From Flavobacteriales bacterium TMED123 (GTDB taxonomy: Bacteria > Bacteroidota > Bacteroidia > Flavobacteriales > BACL11): DNA of 54,872 nt. Under the pieces are notes generated by a model. That model ran no database searches. It saw nothing but the letters and a program-made list of their open reading frames with translations, and was not told the DNA's origin. The DNA is taken from the NCBI GenBank assembly GCA_002170165.1, contig NHFY01000014.1, positions 1 to 54,872 on the forward strand, given 5' to 3'. The translations under genes were made by a program, and so were the position numbers. Positions 34,070 through 42,884 of the stretch are shown in pieces; position 1 is the first letter of the stretch; every line of letters starts with the position of its first letter.

Positions 34070-35986
34070 ATGCAAAGAATCATTCTTTTTTCGCTCTTAT
34101 TTTCTTTGCAATTGGCTTTTGCGCAAGATTGTGAAACTCCAAAAGGAAAAGTAAAGAGTGTTTGCAAAAGTGCCGAGCGCTTAATCAAGAAAGAAAAATA
34201 TTTTCAAGCGCAAAAATCTTTACAAAAAATAAAAGATGCCAATGAAATTGCTGAGGTAAATCGTCTAAAAGCAATTGCCTATTGGCATTTGAAAAGAAAC
34301 TTAGATGCTGAAGAATATGCACTCAACTGCATTAGTGTATGCCCTGATAAGCATGCCGTCATTTATTATTTGCTTGGAGAAATAAATTTTAAGCGAAAAA
34401 TGTATGTGGATGCTGAAAGGTATTTACAAAAAGCAATAGCTATAGGATTAACAGAAAGTGCCAATAAAAAAGCTGAAGAGATGTATCACCAAGCCAAAGC
34501 AATAGGCGGCATCATACAAAATCCAGTACCATTTAATCCGCAAGTTGTAAAGGGTATCTCCACCACTGCAGATGAGTACTTGCCTATACTTTCTCCTGAT
34601 CAGGAACAGGTTTTTTATACAAGAAGAGGGAAAAAAAATGAGGTAGGAAGCTTAACAAAATCAGTAACAGAAGAGTTTATTTTTAGCCAAGAAGAAAGTG
34701 CCGAATTTAACAGAGGTTTACCCATGCCTTTTCCTTTTAACAGAAACTCCAATGAAGGAGGGGCAAGTATCACAATTGATAACAAAACTCTCTATTTTAC
34801 TGCATGCCAAAACACAGTTGGAGGTTATAATAATTGCGATTTGTTTTATACTTACAAGAAAGGGGATGATTGGTCAGAAATTATGGTTTTTAACAAGAAG
34901 ATCAATAGAAAAGACAGCTGGGAATCACAACCATCAGTTTCTGCTGATGGTAATTCTATTATTTTTGCAAGTGATAGAAAAGGAGGATTTGGAGCAGCTG
35001 ATTTGTATATTATCAGCAAAAACGAAAAAGGGCAGTGGAGTAATCCGGAGAACTTAGGGAAAAATATTAATACAAGAAAGAATGAAAAATCTCCTTTTTT
35101 ACATACTGATAATGAAACGCTTTTTTTTGCTTCCGATCAATTTCCATCAGTAGGAGGCTATGATATATTTTTCAGTAGAAAAGATAGTTTAGGGGTTTGG
35201 CAAAAACCACAAAACATTGGATTTCCAATCAATACAGTCTCAGATGAGTTAGGGCTTTTTGTAAGTACAGACGGAAAGAAAGCTTATTTTGCCTCTAATC
35301 AATTAGATGGTGTTGGAGGGTGGGATTTGTACGCTTTTGATTTGTATGATGCAGTAAAGCCAAAAAAGGTTTTGTTTTTGAAAGGGGAGCTAAAAGATGA
35401 AAATGGGCAACTTATTGATAATGCAACTATAGAATTAAAAAATATAAAAAGTAATGAGAAGCATGTTGTTCAGGTACAAAATGGTGCATATACTGCAGCA
35501 TACACATTAGATGAGGGAGATGATATTCTACTTACGATTAACAAAGAAGGTTTTGCTTTTAATGCGACTTACCTTTCATCAGAAGATAATGTTTTTGATA
35601 GCCCATCAGAACTTGATTTAAACATTCAGCAACTAAAAGATGGTAAGGCTTTCCGATTAGATAATATTTATTTTGCGACAAATTCATATGTCTTAAATCC
35701 TGTTTCTAAAGAAATTCTTACTGCTTTTGCTGACTATTTAATCCTAAATAAAAACTTAAAAGTGGCTATTCATGGGCATACTGACAATGTTGGTTCTGCT
35801 AGCGATAATCTGATTTTATCTGAGAATAGAGCAAAAGCAGTATTTCGATATTTGCTAGAAAATGGCTTGACAAATAGTAAATTGGAATATAAAGGATTTG
35901 GTGAGCAACAACCGGTTTCTTCTAACGAAAGTAAGCAGGGTAGGGCAAAAAACAGAAGGACAGAATTTATGATTTTATCACAATAA
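34070..35986 (+). CDS. OmpA-family outer-membrane protein with TPR and PD40 repeats (PorE-like architecture)
   Basis: This 638-residue protein has a signal peptide (1-18, ending FAQ). TPR-like helices follow (about 30-145), then PD40/WD40-like beta-propeller repeats (about 163-430, with repeated SADG.SIIFASDRKGG- and VGGYDIFFS-type units), a carboxypeptidase-regulatory-like domain (about 434-505) and a C-terminal OmpA peptidoglycan-binding domain (about 525-636, GHTDNVGSASDN and NRRTEF). The order TPR-PD40-CRD-OmpA is that of PorE, a T9SS component that ties the machine to peptidoglycan. No lipobox is seen, unlike PorE. No PorP/SprF partner adjoins. It starts one base after the symporter stop. 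Confidence 0.88.
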   Translation: MQRIILFSLLFSLQLAFAQDCETPKGKVKSVCKSAERLIKKEKYFQAQKSLQKIKDANEIAEVNRLKAIAYWHLKRNLDAEEYALNCISVCPDKHAVIYYLLGEINFKRKMYVDAERYLQKAIAIGLTESANKKAEEMYHQAKAIGGIIQNPVPFNPQVVKGISTTADEYLPILSPDQEQVFYTRRGKKNEVGSLTKSVTEEFIFSQEESAEFNRGLPMPFPFNRNSNEGGASITIDNKTLYFTACQNTVGGYNNCDLFYTYKKGDDWSEIMVFNKKINRKDSWESQPSVSADGNSIIFASDRKGGFGAADLYIISKNEKGQWSNPENLGKNINTRKNEKSPFLHTDNETLFFASDQFPSVGGYDIFFSRKDSLGVWQKPQNIGFPINTVSDELGLFVSTDGKKAYFASNQLDGVGGWDLYAFDLYDAVKPKKVLFLKGELKDENGQLIDNATIELKNIKSNEKHVVQVQNGAYTAAYTLDEGDDILLTINKEGFAFNATYLSSEDNVFDSPSELDLNIQQLKDGKAFRLDNIYFATNSYVLNPVSKEILTAFADYLILNKNLKVAIHGHTDNVGSASDNLILSENRAKAVFRYLLENGLTNSKLEYKGFGEQQPVSSNESKQGRAKNRRTEFMILSQ

Positions 35987-36013
35987 AAAAGCCCGAAATT
36001 TTATCGGCCTTTT
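35987..36013. terminator. Bidirectional intrinsic terminator between the OmpA-family gene and rplS
   Basis: AAAAGCCCGA (35987-35996) pairs with TCGGCCTTTT (36004-36013), with one C-C mismatch, around a short AT loop. A-tract and T-tract flank both sides, so it could stop transcripts arriving from either direction. Confidence 0.7.
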
Positions 36014-36032
36014 ATATCAATATTATAAAAAA

Positions 36033-36380
36033 TTATTTTCTAATTTCTTTAATTCTTGCTTTTTTGCCAGTTAGTTCTCTTAAATAGAAAATCCTTGCTC
36101 TTCGTACTTTTCCTCTCTTGTTGATTTCAATTTTTTCTAAAATTGGAGAATTGATTGGAAAAATTCTTTCTACTCCAATTCCTCCTGACATTTTACGGAT
36201 AGTAAAAGTTTCAGTCGTTCCACTTCCTCTTCTTTGTAAAACAACTCCTTTAAAGTGCTGAGTTCTTTCTTTGTTTCCTTCTTTAATTTTGTAGTAAACT
36301 GTAATGGTGTCTCCAGATGAAAATTCTGGAAATTCATTCATTGAGGAAACTTCTTTTGATATGCTTTCTACTAAGTTCAT
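36033..36380 (-). CDS. rplS: 50S ribosomal protein L19
   Basis: L19 lies at the 30S-50S interface. The 115-residue protein matches the family: FSSGDTITVYYKIKEGNKER, HFKGVVLQRRGSG, TFTIRKMSGGIGVERIFP, and the basic C-terminal KVRRARIFYLREL. It is downstream of trmD on the same strand with an 82-bp gap, the trmD-rplS order common in bacteria. Confidence 0.97.
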   Translation of the reverse strand: MNLVESISKEVSSMNEFPEFSSGDTITVYYKIKEGNKERTQHFKGVVLQRRGSGTTETFTIRKMSGGIGVERIFPINSPILEKIEINKRGKVRRARIFYLRELTGKKARIKEIRK

Positions 36381-36462
36381 GACTAAAATTTGTTGATTAA
36401 AAATCGGTTTGCAATGTTACAATTTATTTTTTGAAAACAAATGCAACTTTTTAAGATAAAAT

Positions 36463-37143
36463 TTATTTATTTTTTAAAATATCAGGTCGTCTTGTTTTTG
36501 TACGTATTTCTGCTTGTTCTTCTCTCCATTTTTCAATTTTCTTATCATCTCCAGATAGCAGAATTTCTGGCACTTTCCATCCTTTGTATTCTGATGGACG
36601 AGTATAAACTGGAGCAGAGAGCAGTTGATCTTGAAAAGAATCGGTAAGGGCTGAGGTTTCATCAGAAATCACACCAGGAATTAAGCGAATAATTGCATCC
36701 GAGAGCACTAAGGTACCTAATTCTCCGCCTGTTAACACATAATCGCCAATACTTATTTCTCTTGTAATGAGATGGTCTCTTATTCTTTGGTCAATTCCTT
36801 TGTAATGCCCACAAAGTAGAATAATATTGTTATAAGTGGAAAGTTGATTGCACATTTCTTGCTTTAGTTTCTCGCCATCTGGGGTTAGGTATATGATTTC
36901 ATCATATTTTCTTTTTCTTTTAAGTTGGCTTATTAAATCGTCAATCGGTTGAATGGTTAACACCATTCCTGCTCCACCTCCATATTGGTAATCATCAACA
37001 CTTTTTTGTTTTTGGGTAGAGTGCTTTCTAATATCGTGAATATGAATTTCAACAATATCTTTTTCAATCGCTCTTTTTAAAATAGAGTGTGAAAAAGCGT
37101 CATTAAAAAAACTTGGAAGTATAGTCAAGATGTCAATTCTCAT
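36463..37143 (-). CDS. trmD: tRNA (guanine(37)-N1)-methyltransferase TrmD
   Basis: TrmD makes m1G37 in tRNAs reading CNN and some other codons, preventing frameshifts. The 226-residue SPOUT enzyme has the trefoil-knot SAM site [13 protein letters not shown] through [13 protein letters not shown], and the N-terminal [11 protein letters not shown] start with [11 protein letters not shown]. The ATG is only four bases after a TAATTTTG box. It precedes rplS. Confidence 0.97.
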   Translation of the reverse strand: MRIDILTILPSFFNDAFSHSILKRAIEKDIVEIHIHDIRKHSTQKQKSVDDYQYGGGAGMVLTIQPIDDLISQLKRKRKYDEIIYLTPDGEKLKQEMCNQLSTYNNIILLCGHYKGIDQRIRDHLITREISIGDYVLTGGELGTLVLSDAIIRLIPGVISDETSALTDSFQDQLLSAPVYTRPSEYKGWKVPEILLSGDDKKIEKWREEQAEIRTKTRRPDILKNK

Positions 37144-37147
37144 TTTG

Positions 37148-37155
37148 CAAAATTA
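37148..37155 (-). promoter_or_regulatory. Promoter -7 element for trmD
   Basis: Minus strand reads TAATTTTG (TAnnTTTG), with only CAAA between it and the ATG. Suggests a leaderless trmD mRNA. Confidence 0.5.
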
Positions 37156-37425
37156 CAAAAACAAAATTTCATCTTTCAGTTAATAACCCAAGTAATTCTT
37201 ACTAAAAATAGCATATGTCAACTTGTCATATATTTTTTGTAAGTAACATATAATCAGAAAAATATATTTATAATATAAAGTTATTGTTTAGTATTTATTT
37301 TGAGTTAATCAATTTCTCTATTTTTTTCATTTTTATAAAAAATAATTAAATTTTGTTGAAAATAAATACGAATTATAGTATATAAAAAATTGTAATAAAC
37401 TATTTTTACACTTCTATTTTAAGTC

Positions 37426-38538
37426 ATGAAAAAGCGCATTTTTTTCTTTATTTTGAGTTTATCAGTTACATTATTTGGTATGGCTCAAAACATAGATACA
37501 TTGCCTTCTGATAGCACAAAGAATCATCAAGAGACAAGTTTTCAGGATTCTATCGCTAACTTAAATCTATTGCAAAAACAGCTTAAGTTGTCGCGTGATG
37601 CTTATAATGAGGGCATTCAATTGTTTGAACTCAAGAATTTTTTTGATGCCATCAATCGTTTTAATAAAGCTATAGAATTAGACTCTTTGTTTGTAGCAGC
37701 TTATTTTAATAGAGGAGTATGCTTTTCTGCATTATTTGATTACGAAAAGGCAATTTCTGATTTTACAACTACATCTGAGTTAGATAACTCAAATTATTTA
37801 TCACTATTTAAAAGAGCGGAGATCTATAGAGTACTCAATAAAAATACATTAGCTCTTTCTGATTATAAAAAAATCATTGAGCTAGATGCCCAAAACTATA
37901 AATCCTATTATGAGATTGGCGTTTTGATGTATTTGCAAAATAATATTAATCAAGCCATTGAGATGTATTCCAATACAATAAACATTAAAGCAACAGCAAA
38001 TGCCTATAATGATAGAGCTTCCTCATACAGAAAGTTAAAACAATACGATAAAGCTATTTCTGATTATGAAAAAGCAATAGCACTAGATGATGGGCTTGCA
38101 TTTGTATATAATAATTTGGCAGCCATTTACAGGTTAAAAGAAGACAAGCAAAAAGCATTGAATAATTACAATATCGCGATTGAAAAGAATCCAGATTATG
38201 ATGTAGCTTACAATAATAGGGGGCGTTTGTACTTTGAGCTGGAAGACTATATTGCTGCTGCTTCTGATTTCAACCAAGCTATTGCACTTAATCCTAAATA
38301 TACTTTGGCCTACAATAATAGAGGAATAACTCATCATAAAAACAAGGATTATGTTGCGGCTATTTCTGATTTTGATAAAGCAATTGCATTAGATAAAAAT
38401 TACGCAAAGGCATTTTTAAATAGAGCTATAAGTAAACAAATGCATAGAGATGAAGAGGGTGCTTGTGCTGATTGGGAAGAGGCCAATCGTTTAGGGATTC
38501 AGCTGGCTAAGAAATATTTGATGAATGATTGTTATTAA
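37426..38538 (+). CDS. Exported tetratricopeptide repeat protein
   Basis: The 370-residue protein has a signal peptide (about 1-20, ending MAQN), a short linker, then about eight or nine 34-residue TPR units from residue 60 to 350, recognisable by repeated A-x-x-D-F/Y-x-K-A-I-x-L-D and Y-x-N-R-G patterns. TPRs form protein-binding superhelices. The gene overlaps the next by 14 bp, and that next gene has the PorE-like architecture, so the two products may act together in the periplasm (inference). It is preceded by a 282-bp very AT-rich gap. Confidence 0.85.
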   Translation: MKKRIFFFILSLSVTLFGMAQNIDTLPSDSTKNHQETSFQDSIANLNLLQKQLKLSRDAYNEGIQLFELKNFFDAINRFNKAIELDSLFVAAYFNRGVCFSALFDYEKAISDFTTTSELDNSNYLSLFKRAEIYRVLNKNTLALSDYKKIIELDAQNYKSYYEIGVLMYLQNNINQAIEMYSNTINIKATANAYNDRASSYRKLKQYDKAISDYEKAIALDDGLAFVYNNLAAIYRLKEDKQKALNNYNIAIEKNPDYDVAYNNRGRLYFELEDYIAAASDFNQAIALNPKYTLAYNNRGITHHKNKDYVAAISDFDKAIALDKNYAKAFLNRAISKQMHRDEEGACADWEEANRLGIQLAKKYLMNDCY

Positions 38539-40630
38539 ATCAAATATCATAAAAACATTTATGCTGATTTTGCTTTCAGTTCATTTTGTATTTGCTCAAA
38601 ATATTGAATTTAAGTCATCAAATTTTAGATCTGATAAAGAAGGATTAAAGCAAGCCCTTAAAAATATAAAGTTAGCAGATGAGTTCTTGCAAAAGGGGAA
38701 TGATGCCATTTTAGCTAGGAATGATGCCATTAAGTTTTTTGAGCAAGCCCTTTTCCATTATTTGCCTGCTAATCGCTTCAATCCAAATAATATTGAGTTG
38801 AATGTAAAAATTGGGAATGCTTACCTATATAGCAATCAAAAATATTTAGCATACGACTTTTTAAAAAAAGCAGTATCACTAGATGAGAAAGAGCAAGAAG
38901 CAGATCCTAATATTCATTTTTATTATGCCATGAGTTTGCAGTTAGAAGGTAAGTTTGCTGACGCTATTCATCAATTCAGTATTTTCAAAAAAAGACAAAA
39001 AGACAAAAAATTTGAACCACTGGCGGATTTTTATAAAAAGCATATTCAAGAATGTGAAAGTGCCATTGAATTAAGTAAAAATCTACAAAAAGTATGGATT
39101 GATAATCTGGCGCTAAATTCACCATCTGATGATTGGAGTCCTTGCCTAAGTGCTGATGGAGAGTTGCTTATTTTCACCTCTAATAGGGTAAACGAACATC
39201 TTGCTGATGATTATGGAAGATTTGATAATGAGATTTATTTTTCTACTTTAGAAAACAGAAAATGGACAACAATAGAAGCCATTAATACCTTAAATACAGA
39301 AGAAGATGATGCTGTTGGCGGCCTATCCTATGATGGACAAAGATTGCTTATTTATAATGTAGAGAACGAAAATGCAGATGTTTTTGAATCCAAACTAAAT
39401 GGTACAAAATGGGAGGCTCCAGAAAGAAAAATGGGTAAAGCTGGAAATTCGATAAACACAACAGACAATGAAACGCTCGCTTCTTACGATCCTAAGGATA
39501 TAAAAGTATATTATTTAACAGATGGTGGTTATGGAAAAAATTGGGATATAATGTTCTCTGGAGTAATGAATAGAGAAAGAAATATTTGGGGCAAAGGGCA
39601 ATCTGCTGGACATGAGGTGAACACCAAATATCATGAAGGATCTGTTTATTTACATCCTGATGGTAAAACCATGTATTTTTCTTCGCAGGGTCACAACTCA
39701 ATGGGGGGCTATGATATTTTTGTTTCTCATGTTGATGAACTAGGGCATTGGGGACCTGCACAGAATCTCGGACCACCCATTAACACTCCCTATGATGATT
39801 TGTTTTATTCTTCTACTGCAAGTGGAAAAGTCGCTTATATTTCATCAAATAGAAAGGGAGGTAAAGGAGGATTGGATATTTACAAACTTACTTTCTGGGG
39901 AAGTGAAAAACCACAATCATTAGATGCAGAAGAACAATTAATTGCATCAATTGCAAATCCTGTAAAAGACAAAACAATTGCTCAGCCTATTATGGTTGAA
40001 GAAAGAAATCTCACTGTTTTCAAAGGGAAAATATTGGATATGATCACTAAAGAGTCGGTTGCTGCAAACATTAGCATTACCGATAATGCTAGTGGAAAAA
40101 ATTATATATCAGTTGTTTCAAATGCATCTACTGGCAAGTTTTTAGTTTCCTTACCTTCTGGAAAAAACTATGGTATTGCAGTTAGTGCAGATGGTTATTT
40201 GTTTCACTCTGAGAATTTTGATATTGCAAAAGGAGAGACTTATAATCTGGTAGAAAAAGATATTGAATTGATGTATATTGATATTGGTAGCAAGATTGCG
40301 CTTAGAAATGTATTTTTTGATTTGGGGAAATCTATTGTAAAAGAAGATTCTTATGCTGAGTTGGATCGTTTGGTCAATTTGATGAAGCAACTTCCTAATT
40401 TAAGAGTCGAATTATCTGGTCATACTGATAATACAGGTTCAGAAGTGCTGAATAACAGACTTTCCCAAAAAAGAGCAGAAGCAGTTGTTGAGTATCTTAT
40501 CAGGAAAGGAATAAGTGCAGATAAACTAACAGCAAAAGGTTATGGCTCAATTGCTCCAATCGAAAGCAATCAAACTCCAGAAGGAAGGCAAAACAACAGA
40601 AGAACAGAATTTGAAATTATCGGAAACTAA
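38525..40630 (+). CDS. OmpA-family outer-membrane protein with TPR, PD40 and CRD domains (PorE-like)
   Basis: At 701 residues this has the same domain order as the 34-36 kb protein: signal peptide (to about 24, FAQN), TPR-like helices (about 28-165), PD40 repeats (about 195-450; LSADGELLIFTSNR, DGKTMYFSSQGHNSMGGYDIF), a carboxypeptidase-regulatory-like domain (about 495-575) and a C-terminal OmpA domain (about 590-700; GHTDNTGSEVLNNRLSQ, NNRRTEFEI). Coupled to the TPR gene by a 14-bp overlap. The stop overlaps the stop of the opposite gene by 4 bp. T9SS or gliding-related anchoring is plausible by architecture only. Confidence 0.87.
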   Translation: MIVIKSNIIKTFMLILLSVHFVFAQNIEFKSSNFRSDKEGLKQALKNIKLADEFLQKGNDAILARNDAIKFFEQALFHYLPANRFNPNNIELNVKIGNAYLYSNQKYLAYDFLKKAVSLDEKEQEADPNIHFYYAMSLQLEGKFADAIHQFSIFKKRQKDKKFEPLADFYKKHIQECESAIELSKNLQKVWIDNLALNSPSDDWSPCLSADGELLIFTSNRVNEHLADDYGRFDNEIYFSTLENRKWTTIEAINTLNTEEDDAVGGLSYDGQRLLIYNVENENADVFESKLNGTKWEAPERKMGKAGNSINTTDNETLASYDPKDIKVYYLTDGGYGKNWDIMFSGVMNRERNIWGKGQSAGHEVNTKYHEGSVYLHPDGKTMYFSSQGHNSMGGYDIFVSHVDELGHWGPAQNLGPPINTPYDDLFYSSTASGKVAYISSNRKGGKGGLDIYKLTFWGSEKPQSLDAEEQLIASIANPVKDKTIAQPIMVEERNLTVFKGKILDMITKESVAANISITDNASGKNYISVVSNASTGKFLVSLPSGKNYGIAVSADGYLFHSENFDIAKGETYNLVEKDIELMYIDIGSKIALRNVFFDLGKSIVKEDSYAELDRLVNLMKQLPNLRVELSGHTDNTGSEVLNNRLSQKRAEAVVEYLIRKGISADKLTAKGYGSIAPIESNQTPEGRQNNRRTEFEIIGN

Positions 40631-41427
40631 GGAATAAGTACTTTTTCGCTAATGAATTCTCCACTTTTTAAATTTATACTTACAATATATATTCCAGCAT
40701 CTAGAAAATCTACATCTAATGCAGTTGGTAGTTGCAAGTTATTCTTATCAACTAACAATTTTCCAGAGATATCATAAACTTTCAAATTTTTGGCAATTAC
40801 AGGTGCTAAGCAGTTAATCATGATATCTTTTGAAATGGGATTTACAAAAGTTGTGACTTTGTTTTGAATATCAGTAACTGATGATGTAGCTTCTGTAAAA
40901 GTTCGAACAGTAGTATATACCTCATCCCCACCAGTATTACTATTACCATTTGCTGACATTGCGCTAACGTAAAAATTAACTGTTTGTACATTAGTTGGTG
41001 CAGTCCAGTTCATTGTCCAAGTTTTTGATCCTGATCCAAATGTACCTCCTTGTGTATGCGTAACAGCAGTATTGTTGTTTGCAAATTGTGTGTTTGCAGC
41101 ATCTGTAATGCCGAATGCACCAACTTTTGCTCCAGATGCTTCACATGTTATTTCAAATCCAAATCTGTTAATTGAAGCTTGTGTCATCTGAACAGTGATG
41201 GAGTAGGTTTGCCCAGCAGTATAACCTTGAGTTGGAATATTTGTTGCAACAGAGAGCATTCCTGCACCTGAATTTACAGGAGCATAATGACAAGCAGTAC
41301 AATTGTTCCCATCTATTGGAGATCCTGTTTTTGCTCCAGGGGAGCCAGTTAATTTACTGAAAACATTTGTGGCTAAAAGCAAGCAAACCGCTATAGTTAA
41401 AAAACAATAGTACATCAGTTTTTTCAT
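40627..41427 (-). CDS. Secreted CxxCH protein with T9SS C-terminal sorting domain
   Basis: The 266-residue protein has a signal peptide (about 1-24), then a motif GSPGAKTGSPIDGNN leading into CTACH (43-47), a c-type haem attachment pattern. A beta-sandwich domain (about 50-180, Reeler/DOMON-like guess) follows, then a type A T9SS sorting domain (about 190-266; FVNPISKD..., LKVYDISGKLL, LDAGIYIVSI, EKVLIP). Such proteins are frequent in marine Bacteroidota. Whether haem is truly attached is unproven. The frame is open to a TTG at 41442, but the ATG at 41427 gives a normal signal peptide. Confidence 0.82.
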   Translation of the reverse strand: MKKLMYYCFLTIAVCLLLATNVFSKLTGSPGAKTGSPIDGNNCTACHYAPVNSGAGMLSVATNIPTQGYTAGQTYSITVQMTQASINRFGFEITCEASGAKVGAFGITDAANTQFANNNTAVTHTQGGTFGSGSKTWTMNWTAPTNVQTVNFYVSAMSANGNSNTGGDEVYTTVRTFTEATSSVTDIQNKVTTFVNPISKDIMINCLAPVIAKNLKVYDISGKLLVDKNNLQLPTALDVDFLDAGIYIVSINLKSGEFISEKVLIP

Positions 41428-41612
41428 AATCTTTTCTAGCAAATCTAAATAAAATTATTTAAACATACTATTTTAGTCCTTTGCGCTCAGTTCGAATACT
41501 CTCCAAATACTCCTCAATTGTACTAGTTTTTACTTTTATCTTTTTAAAATATGAAAAAACTGCATTTACTTTTTTAGTTGTCAGATTATTTCTGCAAACT
41601 AGCAACTATATT

Positions 41613-41620
41613 TATCTTTG
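41613..41620 (+). promoter_or_regulatory. Promoter -7 element for apbE
   Basis: TATCTTTG matches TAnnTTTG and lies five bases before the apbE ATG. It supports the start at 41626 over the longer open frame from 41578. Confidence 0.5.
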
Positions 41621-41625
41621 CCCAC

Positions 41626-42627
41626 ATGAAAAAATTGTATTTCATTTTTCTATTGTCTTTACTTTCATGTACATCAACGGACAATAAAATATTAGTAAGT
41701 AATTCTGGACAAGCTCAAGGTACTTTTTATCATATTAAGTATTTGTCAGAAAATGCTGAAGATTTTCAGCAAAAGATTGACAGCTTATTTGCAGAGATTG
41801 ATAGTTCTGTTTCTGTTTACATGTCTTCTTCTATTATTTCACGCTTAAATAATGGAGAGCAGCTTAATACAGATGCTATTTTTAACAAAGTATACTCTGA
41901 TGCAATGCATGTGTATCACATTAGCGAAGGTTTTTTTGATTGTACCGTCTTTCCATTATTAGAGTATTGGGGTTTTTATCAAAATAATCAGGTAAAAGAA
42001 AATACAATTGATACTGCTGATGTTTTAAGAATAATGCAAAAAGTTGGCATGCACAATACAAGAAAAACATATAGTAGTGTGGTGTTGCAAAATAGAGTTC
42101 AGTTGGATTTTAATGCTATTGCACAAGGCTATACTGTAGATTTAATTGCTGAGCTTTTAGAAAAAAATGAAGTAGTTAATTATTTAATTGAGGTTGGTGG
42201 AGAAATAAAAGCAAAAGGCATTAATGCGGATGATGAGCTTTGGCGAGTTGGAGTGGAGAAACCTTCTAAGGAAATTGATTTAGAAGAACGCTTTCAGTTT
42301 ATTATAGATCTGGAAGATAAGGCTTTAGCAACTTCAGGGAACTATAGAAAATTTTATATTAAAGATGGTGTGAAATATGCCCACACTATTAATCCAAAAA
42401 GTGGTTTTCCCTGTCAGAACAGATTATTGAGTGTAACGGTAATAAGCGATAAATGTGCTTTAGCAGATGCGTATGCCACAGCATTTATGGTAATGGGCTT
42501 GAAACAAACAAAACAGTTGTACAATAAACTCGCAGATGAGCTAGATGTTTATTTAGTTTATACTGATAAAAATGGGGATTGGAAAACTTTTGTTAGTCCT
42601 GGAATGCAAAAAAGAATTGTAGATTAA
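41626..42627 (+). CDS. apbE: FAD:protein FMN transferase ApbE (lipoprotein)
   Basis: ApbE attaches FMN covalently to threonines or serines of target proteins such as NqrB, NqrC and RnfG. The 333-residue protein has a lipoprotein signal (LLSLLSC, Cys 15), QAQGTFYHIKY, the LDFNAIAQGYTVDLIAE segment, IEVGGEIKAKG and the C-terminal HTINPKSGFP and ADAYATAFMVMG with magnesium-binding residues. It faces a small gene I read as nqrM, whose stop overlaps its own. Both are accessories of Na+-pumping NADH:quinone reductase, though the nqr operon itself is not here. Confidence 0.93.
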   Translation: MKKLYFIFLLSLLSCTSTDNKILVSNSGQAQGTFYHIKYLSENAEDFQQKIDSLFAEIDSSVSVYMSSSIISRLNNGEQLNTDAIFNKVYSDAMHVYHISEGFFDCTVFPLLEYWGFYQNNQVKENTIDTADVLRIMQKVGMHNTRKTYSSVVLQNRVQLDFNAIAQGYTVDLIAELLEKNEVVNYLIEVGGEIKAKGINADDELWRVGVEKPSKEIDLEERFQFIIDLEDKALATSGNYRKFYIKDGVKYAHTINPKSGFPCQNRLLSVTVISDKCALADAYATAFMVMGLKQTKQLYNKLADELDVYLVYTDKNGDWKTFVSPGMQKRIVD

Positions 42628-42824
42628 TCTTCTTCATCATTTTTGCATTTCTCTTCTGGTGATGCGCCACATAATCCGCATGCTTCTCCTTCTTTATTTA
42701 CTAAAGGATTCTGGCTAGCACAAGTTCCAGAGAATTTTCCGTTTTTCTTTAATAATATTTTAATAGCAATGCCAGCAAAAGCAAGTGCAATCATTCCTAT
42801 CGTTATCAAAAATATTTTCATCAT
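42624..42824 (-). CDS. nqrM: Probable NqrM (DUF539 family) maturation factor
   Basis: The 66-residue protein has one N-terminal membrane helix (about 4-26), a short basic segment, then four cysteines (C35, C49, C52, C60) in a tail of the form GTC-x13-CGLC-x7-C. This is the layout of NqrM, a small membrane protein needed to mature the Na+-translocating NADH:quinone reductase, probably by delivering iron to the NqrD/E cysteines. Adjacent apbE supports the call. The size, helix and four cysteines are seen; the name is inference from family. A terminator of the upstream gene lies 15 bases before the ATG. Confidence 0.72.
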   Translation of the reverse strand: MMKIFLITIGMIALAFAGIAIKILLKKNGKFSGTCASQNPLVNKEGEACGLCGASPEEKCKNDEED

Positions 42825-42838
42825 TACAAAAATACATA

Positions 42839-42868
42839 AAAAAAGGGCTACAAAAAGTAGCCCTTTTT
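42839..42868 (-). terminator. Intrinsic terminator downstream of the Omp28-type gene
   Basis: Stem AAAAAGGGCTAC / GTAGCCCTTTTT around an AAAAA loop. On the minus strand it ends in a run of seven T just after the Omp28-type stop (42885). It lies between that gene and nqrM, so nqrM may rely on read-through or a very close promoter. Confidence 0.85.
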
Positions 42869-42884
42869 ATTAAATGAGAATTAT

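Noticed and set aside
34698-35057. 119-codon ORF in another frame of the OmpA-family gene
   Set aside because: Its translation is an unpatterned shadow of the PD40 region, which is well conserved in its own frame.
41428-41442. TTG start extending the CxxCH protein by five codons
   Set aside because: The ATG at 41427 gives a standard MKK signal peptide; the TTG extension adds charged residues with no support.
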